Below, in pieces: positions 25,789 through 35,280 of a stretch of DNA of 56,757 nt (positions are counted from its first letter, which is position 1; each line of letters starts with the position of its first letter). Under the pieces are notes generated by a model, which was not told where the DNA came from, searched no databases, and saw only the letters and a list, made by a program, of their open reading frames with translations. Made by a program: the position numbers and the translations under genes. The DNA is from Kiritimatiellia bacterium (lineage in GTDB: Bacteria > Verrucomicrobiota > Kiritimatiellia > CAIQIC01 > Lenti-01), in NCBI GenBank assembly GCA_017540905.1, contig JAFYAC010000028.1, forward strand, positions 1 to 56,757. The letters are read 5' to 3'.

Positions 25789-25927
25789 TTGCTTGCTCCT
25801 TGTGTTGCTTGTTCCGGGGCGCAATCGGCCCCGCGGGCGCGCGTTTTACCAAACCGCGCCGGGGAGTGGCGAACAAAAAATGGGGGGAGATTCGGGCGCG
25901 CGGGGTGGAAGGTCCCGCGCATGTGGT

Positions 25928-25983
25928 CATGGAGGGGAAGATGCATGAAAGCATGAGGAAAGTCACGTGTTTTCCTTAATCTC
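25928..25983 (-). promoter_or_regulatory. GAGATTA box module, copy 5, upstream of nagB
   Basis: On the minus strand GAGATTAAGGAAAAC starts at 25983 and an ATG lies at 25930, exactly 53 nt away, preceded by CATCTT at the -10 position. The nagB start is a further 142 nt downstream. The rest of the gap between nagB and the tRNA gene (25789-26124) has no gene. Confidence 0.55.
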
Positions 25984-26124
25984 GCTGGATATCCGACGGC
26001 CCCGGGATTCCCTCCGCCCGCGCGCCCCGGAGAAGCCCGGGCCCCGGAAAAACGCCCCGCCCTGCAAAAAAGGGCTTGCGGGCGGGCGGGGGGTGGAATA
26101 ATGTAAGGCTCCAAACCCAATTGC

Positions 26125-26218
26125 GGAGAGATGGCTGAGTGGCCGAAGGCAACGGTTTGCTAAACCGTCGTACTGGCTTAAACCGGTACCGAGGGTTCGA
26201 ATCCCTCTCTCTCCGCCA
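26125..26218 (+). tRNA. tRNA-Ser (anticodon GCT)
   Basis: The 94-nt type II tRNA has acceptor stem GGAGAGA/TCTCTCC, discriminator G and encoded CCA at 26216-26218, D-arm GCTGAGTGGCCGAAGGC, anticodon loop TTGCTAA (anticodon GCT, reading AGC/AGT codons), a long variable arm typical of serine tRNAs, and T-arm GGGTTCGAATCCC. A TTTTTT run directly after CCA may terminate transcription. A possible AATAAT -10 lies at 26097-26102. Confidence 0.97.
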
Positions 26219-26251
26219 TTTTTTGTCCACACACGACAACGGAGGAACGCC

Positions 26252-27496
26252 ATGAGCGAGCCACAACACAACGACACCGACTACGCCTTCTCGGCCGTAC
26301 CCGCCAGCGAGCGCAAGGGCTTCTGGTCCATGCTCCTGATCCTGCTCGGGTTCACCTTCTTCTCCGCCAGCATGTGGACCGGCGCCAAGCTGGCCGAGGG
26401 CCTCGACCTGCGCGGCTTCCTGCTCGCGGTCGGCATCGGCGGCGCCATTCTCGGCGCCTACACCGGCGCGCTCGGCTACATCGGCGCCAAGACCGGCCTC
26501 AACTTCGACCTCCTCTGCCACCGCGCCTTCGGTCCCAAGGGCTCGTATCTGCCGTCGGCCATGATCTCCCTCACGCAGATCGGCTGGACGGGCGTCGGCT
26601 TCGCGATGTTCGCCTATCCCATCCAGAAGCTGTTCCTGCCCGAGGCCGGCCCGATGGCGCTCTGGGGCATGATCATCGCGATCGGCGTGGCGACGACCCT
26701 CTCGACCTACTACGGCGTCAAGGGGCTCGAAATCGTCTCGTGGATTTCGGTGCCGCTCATCGCCGTCCTCGGCTGCTACGCGATGGGCAAGGCCATCCAC
26801 GAAGGCGGCGGCATGGTCGCGATCTTCGACAAGAGCACCGGCGGCCTCAGCCTCCTCGCGGCCGTCGGCATGGTCATCGGCTCGTTCGTGTCGGGCGGCA
26901 CCGCGACGCCGAACTTCGTGCGCTTCGCGCGCCCGAACGCGGCCATCTGGACGACCGTCATCGCCTTCTTCCTCGGCAACACGCTGATGTTCTTCTTCGG
27001 CGGCGTCGCGGGAGCCTACACGGGCAAGGACGACATCTTCTTCGTCATGGCGGCGATGGGCCTGACCATCCCGGCCATCCTCGTCCTCGGCGCGAACATC
27101 TGGACGACGAACGACGTCGCCCTCTACACCGGCTCGCTCGGCCTCTCCAACCTGACCAAGGCCCAGAAGCGCCCGATGGTGCTGGTGGCCGGCGCGCTGG
27201 CGACCGTCTTCGCCCTCTGGCTCTACAACAACTTCTGCAACTGGCTGACGCTCCTCAACGCGACGCTCCCGCCCGTCGGCGCCATCCTCGTCCTCGACTA
27301 CTTCCGCCACAAGGACCATTACGCCGAGAACGGTTCCGCGGGCCGCCAGGTCAACTGGGGCAGCGTGGTGGGCGTCATCGGCGGCGCCACGGCGGGCAAC
27401 CTGGTGCACTGTGGCATCCCGGCCATCACCGCGATGGCCATCGCCGCGGTCTGCTACCTCGCCACCGACATCCTCGTCCCCGCCCGCAAGGCCTGA
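26252..27496 (+). CDS. cytosine permease-like transporter (NCS1 family)
   Basis: The 414-residue product has about twelve hydrophobic helices. NCS1/CodB features are the N-terminal YAFSAVPASERKGFWSML, FTFFSASMWTGAKLAEGL in TM1, GAKTGLNFDLLCHRAFG, SLTQIGWTGVGFAMFA, FVSGGTATPNFVRFARP and the conserved ANIWTTNDVALYTGSLGLS in TM8. These fit cytosine permease closely, so cytosine (or a related nucleobase) with a cation is the likely cargo. GGAGGAACGCC precedes the ATG. A strong terminator follows, making it monocistronic. No cytosine deaminase gene is next to it. Confidence 0.9.
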   Translation: MSEPQHNDTDYAFSAVPASERKGFWSMLLILLGFTFFSASMWTGAKLAEGLDLRGFLLAVGIGGAILGAYTGALGYIGAKTGLNFDLLCHRAFGPKGSYLPSAMISLTQIGWTGVGFAMFAYPIQKLFLPEAGPMALWGMIIAIGVATTLSTYYGVKGLEIVSWISVPLIAVLGCYAMGKAIHEGGGMVAIFDKSTGGLSLLAAVGMVIGSFVSGGTATPNFVRFARPNAAIWTTVIAFFLGNTLMFFFGGVAGAYTGKDDIFFVMAAMGLTIPAILVLGANIWTTNDVALYTGSLGLSNLTKAQKRPMVLVAGALATVFALWLYNNFCNWLTLLNATLPPVGAILVLDYFRHKDHYAENGSAGRQVNWGSVVGVIGGATAGNLVHCGIPAITAMAIAAVCYLATDILVPARKA

Positions 27497-27517
27497 TTTC
27501 CCCATCCATTCCCCTCC

Positions 27518-27549
27518 CCGGCCGGCGCCATGTGGCGTCGGCCGGTTTT
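27518..27549 (+). terminator. intrinsic terminator after the permease gene
   Basis: CCGGCCGGCGCC (27518-27529) pairs with GGCGTCGGCCGG (27534-27545), one mismatch, across a 4-nt loop and is followed by TTTT. It begins 22 nt after the stop codon. Confidence 0.8.
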
Positions 27550-27592
27550 GGCATCGGGCGCGCAAGAGAACCCACATCGCCGAGCATGTCGT

Positions 27593-27648
27593 GAGATTAT
27601 TGGAAACATGCAGAAAACACGCGTTTTTATTGTCACTCCAACTTCTTG
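27593..27648 (+). promoter_or_regulatory. GAGATTA box module, copy 6
   Basis: GAGATTATTGGAAAC begins at 27593. The codon exactly 53 nt downstream is TTG rather than ATG, and reads TTGAAAACA, very like the ATGAAAACA of copy 3. The module points toward azlC. Confidence 0.45.
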
Positions 27649-27753
27649 AAAACACACGCTCCCCAGACGCCAGCGGGCCACTTGGCGACGGCGATGGAAG
27701 CGTCGCCACATTGCGTGCCTCCCCCCAAGCCAAGGTATTGCTGGCCATGGGAT

Positions 27754-27858
27754 GCGGCATGAATGCTTTTCAGGACACGAAGCGGGCGCACGGCGGCGAA
27801 GGGACTCGCCGCCCTACCCTCGCCAAATGTTCGGAGGTCGAAGTTTGCGCTCTACTGG
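27754..27858 (+). repeat. dispersed module E, copy 2
   Basis: It repeats the order of words of 3388-3488: GCGGCATGAATGC, GCGCACGGCGGCGAAGGGAC with its palindromic partner CTCGCCGCC, then a degenerate AAATGTTCGGAGGTCG-AAGTTTGCGC end. With the GAGATTA box it fills most of the 27497-27912 gap, in which I see no gene. Confidence 0.6.
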
Positions 27859-27886
27859 AGTGGGTTCGGATTTTGGAAAAACCGGA

Positions 27887-27914
27887 TTGGCAACCGGGAC
27901 GGGAAGGGTAGAAT
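27887..27914 (+). promoter_or_regulatory. promoter of azlCD
   Basis: TTGGCA (27887-27892), 16-nt spacer, TAGAAT (27909-27914). The -10 overlaps the in-frame ATG at 27913, so translation more likely starts at the next ATG, 27925, with a leader of only a few nt. Confidence 0.5.
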
Positions 27915-27924
27915 GCGGCCTCCC

Positions 27925-28692
27925 ATGGAACCCGGTGCGACAGCAAGCCCCGCCCCCGCGGCGGAGGGACAGGTCCGGCCGCGCGCGACGTTCGCGCGCG
28001 GCTTCCGCGACGCGTTGCCGATCTGCGCGGGCTACTTCGCGGTCGGCTTCACCGTCGCGGTCGCAGCGGTGGTGCACGGGCATCCGGTGTGGTCGCCGGT
28101 GCTGATGTCGCTGACGCACGTGTCGGGCACGAGCCAGGGGGCAATCGCGGGGCGGGTGGATTTCACGGCCGGGACGCCGCCGGGCCTGGGCGAGGTGGGG
28201 CTGCTGTGCGTGGCGCTGAACCTCCGCTACGTGCTGCTCGCGCTGGCGCTGGCCCAGAAGCTGGGGCCGGGCACGGGCTTTTGGCGCCGGCTTGCGCTGG
28301 CGTACGGGGTGACCGACGAGAACGTCGCGCTGGCCGTTTCGCGCCCCTTCGCCCTCTCCTTCCGCTACCTGCTGGGGCTGATGCTCTCCTCGTGGCTGGG
28401 CTGGAACGCGGGCACGGCCTTGGGCGCCTACGGCGCGGCGTGGCTGCCGGCGGACCGCCTGGCGCCGCTGGGCATCGCGCTCTACGCGATGTTCGTGGCC
28501 ATCGTCGTGCCAGCCGCCCGCGCGTCGCGCCCGATGCTCCTGTGCGTGCTGCTGGCGGCGGCGCTCAACGCGGGCCTCTCGCTCCTCCCCACCGCCGTCC
28601 GCCCTCCCGAAAGCGCCGCCATGCTGGCCGCCGGCACCGCCGCCGCCGCGCTGTGCGCCTTCTTCTTCCCGGACAAGGGAGGCCGCCCGTGA
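27925..28692 (+). CDS. azlC: AzlC-family branched-chain amino acid exporter, large subunit
   Basis: AzlC/BrnF, with small partner AzlD/BrnE, exports branched-chain amino acids and methionine. The 255-residue product has the family signature near the N terminus, ARGFRDALPICAGYFAVGFTVAV, then LTHVSGTSQGAIAGRVDF, ALNLRYVLLALALAQKLG, and GVTDENVALAV, and about seven hydrophobic segments. The gene overlaps azlD by GTGA, so the subunits are translationally coupled. I prefer the ATG at 27925, because 27913 overlaps the -10 hexamer; 27913 would add four residues. Family membership is firm; exact cargo is inferred from relatives. Confidence 0.9.
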   Translation: MEPGATASPAPAAEGQVRPRATFARGFRDALPICAGYFAVGFTVAVAAVVHGHPVWSPVLMSLTHVSGTSQGAIAGRVDFTAGTPPGLGEVGLLCVALNLRYVLLALALAQKLGPGTGFWRRLALAYGVTDENVALAVSRPFALSFRYLLGLMLSSWLGWNAGTALGAYGAAWLPADRLAPLGIALYAMFVAIVVPAARASRPMLLCVLLAAALNAGLSLLPTAVRPPESAAMLAAGTAAAALCAFFFPDKGGRP

Positions 28693-28997
28693 CGCACGAC
28701 ACCCTGCTCGCGCTGATCCTGGCCGTCGCCGCGGCGACCTACCTCCTGCGCGCCCTGCCGCTGGCGCTCCTGCGGCGGCCGCTGCGGAACACGCGCGCGG
28801 TGGCCTTCATCGGCTACCTCCCCTACGCGATCCTGGCGGCGATGGTAATCCCGGGCATCTTCTCCGGGGCGGGCACGCGCCCGGCGTCCCTGGCGGGCGC
28901 GGCGGTGGCGTTCGGCCTGGCCCTGGCGGGGCGCTCCCTGCCGACGGTGGCGGCCCTCGCGGCCGCGGCGGCCTTTGCCGTGTCCCTGCTGGCGTAG
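28689..28997 (+). CDS. azlD: AzlD-family exporter, small subunit
   Basis: The 102-residue product has four hydrophobic segments and the family pattern LLRALPLALLRRPLRNTRAVAFIGYLPYAILAAMVIPGIF, where the conserved Arg-Pro and Pro-Tyr-Ala-Ile residues are visible in fragments such as YLLRALPLALL and GYLPYAILAAMV. GTG start at 28689 overlaps the azlC TGA. Together with AzlC it should form a two-component amino acid exporter. It ends 17 nt from the stop of the convergent nrpR gene. No lrp-type regulator is adjacent, so control may be through NrpR or unlinked; this is not shown by sequence. Confidence 0.88.
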   Translation: MTHDTLLALILAVAAATYLLRALPLALLRRPLRNTRAVAFIGYLPYAILAAMVIPGIFSGAGTRPASLAGAAVAFGLALAGRSLPTVAALAAAAAFAVSLLA

Positions 28998-29014
28998 GGT
29001 CCTGGCGCGCGGCC

Positions 29015-30043
29015 TCAACCTTGCGGGGGGCGGGTGGAGGCGATGGGGTGCAGGCGGGAGTAGTCGAGGAAGCCGGAGAGGGAGCGGGAGGTGTTGGAGA
29101 TGCCGGATTCTTCGAGGGCGGCGACGGGGTTCAGGCCGCCGAGGAGGACCAGGCCCGTGCGGCCTTCGCCGACGGGCAGGCCGTAGAGGGGGCGGCCCGG
29201 GTCGCCGATCGCGACGATGCCGTCGAGGCCCAGGGCCCGCAGCTGGCGGCGGGCGGCGAGGACCGCCGGGCGCGCCACGGACGGGAATTCGCGGAAGCTC
29301 GCGCCGACGACGCCGTTGCCGGTGCGGGCGCAGCGGGCGACGGACGTCATGCGGGCGCGGATGAACATCTCCAGCGGGTCGAGGGTCGTCCCGCCGTATT
29401 CGAGGAGTTCGACGAAGCGCTCGGGGGAGTGGTTCTTGAATTCCAGCAGCCCGCCGTAGCGGGAGGTCACGGGAATGCCTTCCTTGAGCAGGATGCCGTT
29501 GAGGGAGACGGAGCATACGGTGACCAGCGCGACGCGGCCTTCGGGGACGCGCGTGCCGAGGCGGTCGTCGGAGATTTCGCCGGGACGCAGGACGGCCAGG
29601 CGGGTCCCCATCCCGAGGCCCGCGGCGAAGACGGGCTGCATGGCGTCGAGCGCGGCTTCGAGGGCGTCGGCGGGGAGGAGGGTGGTGTTGACGACGAGGG
29701 TGCCGGCGCGGGAGCGCAGGGAGAAGTCCATGCGGTAGTTGAGTTCGTCGATGCGGCCGGAGACGAAGAACGCCATGCGCGCGAGGATGTTCTGGCGGGT
29801 GGCTTCTTCGCGGCCGGCGTCGGTCAGGACGCGGCCCGCGCGGCGGCTGAGCAGCTCGGTCCAGCCGGCGCGGTCGAGTTCGAGGAGCCGCAGGCGCACG
29901 GTCCGCTCGCTCAGGCGGATGCCCCAGCCGCGCAGGACGGCGGCGATCTGCGTCGAGCCCGCCGCGCGCCCGATCGTCAGGATGGCGCGCAGGATCGCCA
30001 GCTGGGCGCGGCTGGCATGGGGAGGGGTGGGGGGATTTTTCAT
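29015..30043 (-). CDS. nrpR: NrpR-type nitrogen repressor (winged helix + DUF128 domain)
   Basis: NrpR represses nitrogen-assimilation genes and is released by 2-oxoglutarate; it is best studied in methanogenic archaea. The 342-residue product has an N-terminal winged helix (about 10-75: AQLAILRAILTIG, LRGWGIRLSERTVRLRLLELDRAG) and a single NrpR effector domain (about 100-340) with the hallmark YGGTTLDPLEMFIRARMTSV, TVCSVSLNGILLKEGIPV and GVVGASFREFPSVA. Bacterial single-domain versions exist. It is divergent from gdhA, whose product assimilates ammonium, so gdhA is the obvious candidate target. The gap holds several palindromic arrays, one 7 nt before this ATG. Confidence 0.85.
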   Translation of the reverse strand: MKNPPTPPHASRAQLAILRAILTIGRAAGSTQIAAVLRGWGIRLSERTVRLRLLELDRAGWTELLSRRAGRVLTDAGREEATRQNILARMAFFVSGRIDELNYRMDFSLRSRAGTLVVNTTLLPADALEAALDAMQPVFAAGLGMGTRLAVLRPGEISDDRLGTRVPEGRVALVTVCSVSLNGILLKEGIPVTSRYGGLLEFKNHSPERFVELLEYGGTTLDPLEMFIRARMTSVARCARTGNGVVGASFREFPSVARPAVLAARRQLRALGLDGIVAIGDPGRPLYGLPVGEGRTGLVLLGGLNPVAALEESGISNTSRSLSGFLDYSRLHPIASTRPPQG

Positions 30044-30049
30044 GATTTC

Positions 30050-30325
30050 ACGACAATGATGACAACTTTGAAAGACAATTCTGACAAGATGAGTGGAAAC
30101 AAAAGGAACAAAGCACGAAACAAATTCAAGAGGATAACAAATTTCATATTTGAAATTTCAGGATTGGAAATGGGTTCGTTTGTTTTGTTTCTTGTTTTGT
30201 TCTTTTTGTTTCCAAAAAATATTGTCGGAAATTGTCGGAATTGTCTGATTGGATTTTTCCAATGATTGGAAAAAATTTTCGGAAGTTTTCCAATGATTGG
30301 AAAAAATGTTTCCAATGGTTGGAAA
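30050..30325. repeat. nested inverted repeats and palindrome array between nrpR and gdhA
   Basis: Several word families are nested. Outer arms are GACAATGATGACAACTTTG / GACAATTCTGACAAG (30051-30088) against ATTGTCGGAAATTGTCGGAA and TTGTC (30225-30246). Next are GGAAACAAAAGGAACAAAGC with CGAAACAAA (30095-30124) against the complementary T/G-rich stretch 30178-30213. An AAATTTCATATTTGAAATTT palindrome is innermost. Three TTCCAA-N3-TTGGAA palindromes follow at 30257, 30288 and 30310 (spacing 31 and 22 bp; centres TGA, TGA, TGG). The transcript could form a long hairpin. The rest of the gap to gdhA has no gene. Confidence 0.85.
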
Positions 30326-30452
30326 ATTTCGGGGGGGCCGGGGGGCGGAAGATTGAGGGGGGCGGGGCATGGCAAAAGGGTTTCCGTTCGCCTGCCGTAT
30401 AGGGGAGGGGAGGGGCGGTGTCAAGCGGCAAGTTTGCCGTTTCTTTGCGTAG

Positions 30453-31910
<1,458 letters not shown>

Positions 31911-31940
31911 GGCTCCACGCCAGCGCCAACGCACGCGCGC

Positions 31941-31974
31941 AAGGCCGCCACCGGGTTCCCGGCGGCGGCTTTTG
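31941..31974 (+). terminator. intrinsic terminator of gdhA
   Basis: GCCGCCACCGGG (31944-31955) pairs with CCCGGCGGCGGC (31958-31969), with one mismatch across a 2-nt gap, followed by TTTT. It begins 34 nt after the gdhA stop. Confidence 0.8.
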
Positions 31975-31989
31975 CGTGGGGGTGGCCCG

Positions 31990-32293
31990 GAGTGACATGT
32001 CCAGTACATCGTAAAGTGCATTCTTCCGCATGTTCCTGGGGGAGGGGGTGTTCGGTGAAAAACTCGTCTTTTGCATGATGCGGCTGGCCGGTAGGGGCCG
32101 ACCTCCGGGCGGCCCGCCATGGGGCATCCTTTCGCTCGGCCCGCCCGGAGGTCGGGCCCTACCGGAGAGCGCGCCCGACAAGTTTTCACCAGGCAACTCC
32201 GTAGGGCGGCGACAGCCCCCACTCCGACAAACTCCACCTCCCAACCTCCTCCGTGCCTCCTTCCTCCGTTCCCTCCGTGTTTCGCGCCGCGAG
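31990..32293. repeat. repeat mosaic between gdhA and lnt
   Basis: I see no gene here. Positions 32001-32075 resemble module E in reverse (CATCGTAAAGTGCATTCTTC, CGCATGTTCC). A strong inverted repeat has arms at 32090-32116 and 32137-32163, 27 nt each, with GGTAGGG-CCGACCTCCGGGC shared. Part of module B in reverse follows at about 32170-32247 and module A in reverse at 32248-32293. Confidence 0.75.
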
Positions 32294-32373
32294 CTTCCCG
32301 CCATCCAATCGCCCAGGACAGGCTTCCCCTCCCTCCCCGCACTTTCCTCCCATGCCGGGGCGCGAAAAGGAAT

Positions 32374-32401
32374 TTGTTTCGCCGGATGGCTGTGGCACAA
32401 T
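32374..32401 (+). promoter_or_regulatory. leaderless-type promoter of lnt
   Basis: TTGTTT (32374-32379), 16-nt spacer, CACAAT with an upstream TGn (32396-32401), then exactly 7 nt to the ATG at 32409. The in-frame ATG at 32400 overlaps the hexamer and is less likely to be used. Confidence 0.45.
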
Positions 32402-32408
32402 GTCCGGC

Positions 32409-34100
32409 ATGAAACTCGAACGATCCACCTGGTCCGAAGCCTTCTCGGCGCTGGATGCGGCGCTGGCGGCGGTGCTGCTCGCGGCGGCGTTTTCCGTGCG
32501 CGGCGCGCCGTGGGCCGCGCTCGTCGGGCTCGTGCCGCTGTGGGGGATGGCGCGCGTGGCGCCCGAGGCGCGGGCGGTGCGGTTCGGCGCGGCGTCGGCG
32601 TTCGCGTTCTGGGCCGTCACGCTGCGGTGGCTCACGAACGTCACGGTGCTGGGCTGGCTCGGGCTCAGCGCGTACTGCGCGCTGCTGGTCATGCCGTCGG
32701 TGCTCTTCGCGAACCGCTGGAAAGGCGGGCCGCTCGGGTTCGCGCTCGGGCTCGCGGGAATCTGGTGGGGAATGGAATGGTTCCGCGGGTGGTTCGGCGG
32801 CGGGTTCCCCTGGAATCCGCTCGCGGCCGCCATGGTGCCGTGGACGCACTTGATCCAGCCTGCGGAGTGGATTGGCGCGTACGGCGTGTCGGCGTTGGTA
32901 GCTTTTGCAAATGCGCTCCTGGCCTGGCCGCTCACGGGCGGGCGGCGCCGCCGCGCGATGGAGGAGTGGTTGCGCGGGGGCGGACCTGACACGCCGCCGC
33001 CCCCACTTTCGCGCCGCTGCCGCATCGTGGATGACACGGCATGGTATCTTTGCCTTCTGGCACTGCTGCCAATCGTGTATTTGGGATTCAGACAGGTGCT
33101 CGGGTTGGCAATCGCGGACAAGGCGGGGTACGACGCGTTTCGTGAGTCCGCCCCGCTCCGCCCGGTCACCGTCGCGATGGTCCAGCCCTCGATCCCGCAG
33201 GACGAGAAGTGGGTTTCGTCGAAGGTGGACATGATCTACTCCCGTCTCGCCACCCTCACCCGCCAAGCCATCGCGGGCCCCGCCCCGGCGCCGGACGCGG
33301 TGCTCTGGCCGGAGACGGCGGTGCCCGACGACCTGCTCACGAGCAAGCGCTCGATGGCCCTCGCTTCGTCGCTCTGCCGCGCGCGCGGCACGCCGCTGGT
33401 GACGGGCACGCTCGACACGGTTCTCGACGAAGCGGCGGGCACGGTCGCCTACTACAACGCCGCCGCCCTCCTCGACGCGCAGGGCCGCCCCGCCGCCTCC
33501 TACGCGAAGCGGCATCTGGTGGTCATGGGCGAGTTCGTGCCGCTTGCGCGCTTCATCCCGGCCGCCTGGCGCCGCGCGCTGGGGATCCCGCCGGACATCA
33601 CGCCGGGGACGGCGGGCGGGCGCTTCCCGCTCGGCCCGCGCGGGGCGGAGGTGCCGGCGGCGCCGCTGATCTGCTTCGAGGACCTGGTGGCGTCCCTCGC
33701 CCGCCGCGACGTGGCGGACGGCGCGCGCCTGCTGGTGAACCTCACGAACGACGCCTGGTTCGACGACGCGCTCGCCCCGATGCAGCACATGCGCGCGGCG
33801 GCGCTCCGCGCGGTGGAGAACCGGGTACCGCTCCTGCGCGCGGCGAACACGGGCGTGACGTGCGCCATCGACCGCACGGGCCGCGTCACGGCGCTCCTCC
33901 GCGACGGCGCCACGGGCCGCACCGCCGACGCCGGCGTGCTGCGCGCGACGGTCCTCGCGCCGCCGGACGGGATGCGGTTGACATTCTACACCCGTTTCGG
34001 GAATATCGGGGGTGTCCCCTGCGCGGCCGCGACCGCCCTCTGGCTGCTCGCCGGATGGTTCCGCAACCGCCGCAAGGGCCGCATCCCGGACATCCCCTGA
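32409..34100 (+). CDS. lnt: apolipoprotein N-acyltransferase
   Basis: Lnt adds the third acyl chain to the N-terminal Cys of lipoproteins in the inner membrane. The 563-residue product has about six to eight N-terminal helices (8-240) with the conserved WFRGWFGGGFPWNP segment, then a periplasmic nitrilase domain with the catalytic triad: Glu302 (LWPETAVPDD), Lys367 (YAKRHLVVMGEFVP) and Cys422 (ICFEDLV). DAWFDDALAPMQHMRAAALRAVENR is also typical. A C-terminal helix ends the protein. Start is chosen from a -10-N7-ATG arrangement. It heads a plus-strand run with prfB, a small lipoprotein and two lipid A acyltransferase-like genes. Confidence 0.94.
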   Translation: MKLERSTWSEAFSALDAALAAVLLAAAFSVRGAPWAALVGLVPLWGMARVAPEARAVRFGAASAFAFWAVTLRWLTNVTVLGWLGLSAYCALLVMPSVLFANRWKGGPLGFALGLAGIWWGMEWFRGWFGGGFPWNPLAAAMVPWTHLIQPAEWIGAYGVSALVAFANALLAWPLTGGRRRRAMEEWLRGGGPDTPPPPLSRRCRIVDDTAWYLCLLALLPIVYLGFRQVLGLAIADKAGYDAFRESAPLRPVTVAMVQPSIPQDEKWVSSKVDMIYSRLATLTRQAIAGPAPAPDAVLWPETAVPDDLLTSKRSMALASSLCRARGTPLVTGTLDTVLDEAAGTVAYYNAAALLDAQGRPAASYAKRHLVVMGEFVPLARFIPAAWRRALGIPPDITPGTAGGRFPLGPRGAEVPAAPLICFEDLVASLARRDVADGARLLVNLTNDAWFDDALAPMQHMRAAALRAVENRVPLLRAANTGVTCAIDRTGRVTALLRDGATGRTADAGVLRATVLAPPDGMRLTFYTRFGNIGGVPCAAATALWLLAGWFRNRRKGRIPDIP

Positions 34101-34130
34101 ATCCCAGGAATCCCACAAAGGAAAAGCACC

Positions 34131-35280
34131 ATGTTGGACGAGCTTTCATCGCGCCTCGCGAACTTGAAAGAACACCTCGCAGAACTGCGAGGCTGTCTTT
34201 GACGTCGCGGGCAAGGAACGCAAAATCGAGGAACTGAACCGCCGGATGGCGGAGCCGGACTTCTGGAACGACGCGAACGCCGCGCGCGCGACGATCGACC
34301 AGAAGAACGCGCTCGAAGCCGTAACGGCCCCCTCCGCCAAGCTGGCGGCCGACGCCGACGACCTGGCCGCCATGGCCGAGCTGCTGGCCGACGAGCACGG
34401 CGCCGACGCCGACAACGCCGACGTCCGCGACCTCGCCGCGCAGGTGGACGCGCTGGAGAAGGACTACGGCAAGTTCGAGCTCCAGTCGCTGATGACGGGG
34501 CGGTTCGACGCGAACAACGCCATCCTCACGCTCCACGCGGGCGCGGGCGGGACCGAGTCCTGCGACTGGGCCTCGATGCTCTACCGCATGTACGACCGCT
34601 ACGCGCAGCAGCACGGCTTCGAAGTCTCCACCATCGACTACCAGCCCGGCGACGAAGCCGGCATCAAGTCCGTGACCTTCACCGTCTCCGGCCCGTGGGC
34701 CTACGGCTACCTCAAGGCCGAGCGCGGCGTGCACCGGCTCGTGCGGATTTCGCCGTTCGACGCGGCGAAGCGGCGGCACACGTCCTTCGCGTCGCTGGAC
34801 GTCGTGGCGGAAATCGCCGACGACATCGACGTCGTCATCGAGGACAAGGACCTGCGCGTCGACACCTACCGCTCCTCCGGCGCCGGCGGCCAGCACGTCA
34901 ACAAGACCGACTCCGCCATCCGCCTGACCCACCTGCCGACGGGCATCGTCGTCGCGTGCCAGGCCGAGCGCTCGCAGCTCGCCAACCGCAACAAGGCCAT
35001 GAAGATCCTGCGCGCCAAGCTCTACGAATACGAGCAGGACAAGAAGCGCCGCGAGCTCGAAAAATTCTACGGCGAGAAAGGCGAGATTGCCTGGGGCCAC
35101 CAGATCCGCTCCTACGTCCTGCAGCCCTACACCATGGTCAAGGACCACCGCACCGAAGCCGAGACCGGCCAGGTCGACGCCGTCCTCGACGGCGACCTCG
35201 ACCTCTTCATCGAAACCTGGCTCCGCCGCAACCGCGGCGACGCCGCCGCCACCCCCGCAACTTCGGAGCCCCTGCCATGA
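34131..35280 (+). CDS. prfB: peptide chain release factor 2 (programmed +1 frameshift)
   Basis: RF2 terminates translation at UGA and UAA. The gene is in two frames: 34131-34199 encodes MLDELSSRLANLKEHLAELR and three more residues, ending CTT TGA; a +1 shift at CTT-TGA-C (TGA at 34200-34202) moves to GAC at 34201 and continues to 35280. The 382-residue product has the stop-codon tripeptide SPF (RISPFDAAKRRHTSFAS) and the catalytic GGQ loop (SSGAGGQHVNKTDSAIR). This is the classic autoregulation in which low RF2 promotes the shift. AAAGGA precedes the ATG. The stop overlaps the next ATG as ATGA. Confidence 0.95.
34189..34203 (+). promoter_or_regulatory. prfB recoding site
   Basis: GAGG (34189-34192) lies 4 nt before CTT TGA C. 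The internal Shine-Dalgarno-like element and the slippery CTT followed by in-frame TGA match the standard prfB frameshift signal. Confidence 0.9.

Noticed and set aside
34131..34202. prfB as a pseudogene broken by an in-frame stop
   Set aside because: The stop is the standard programmed frameshift site CTT TGA C.
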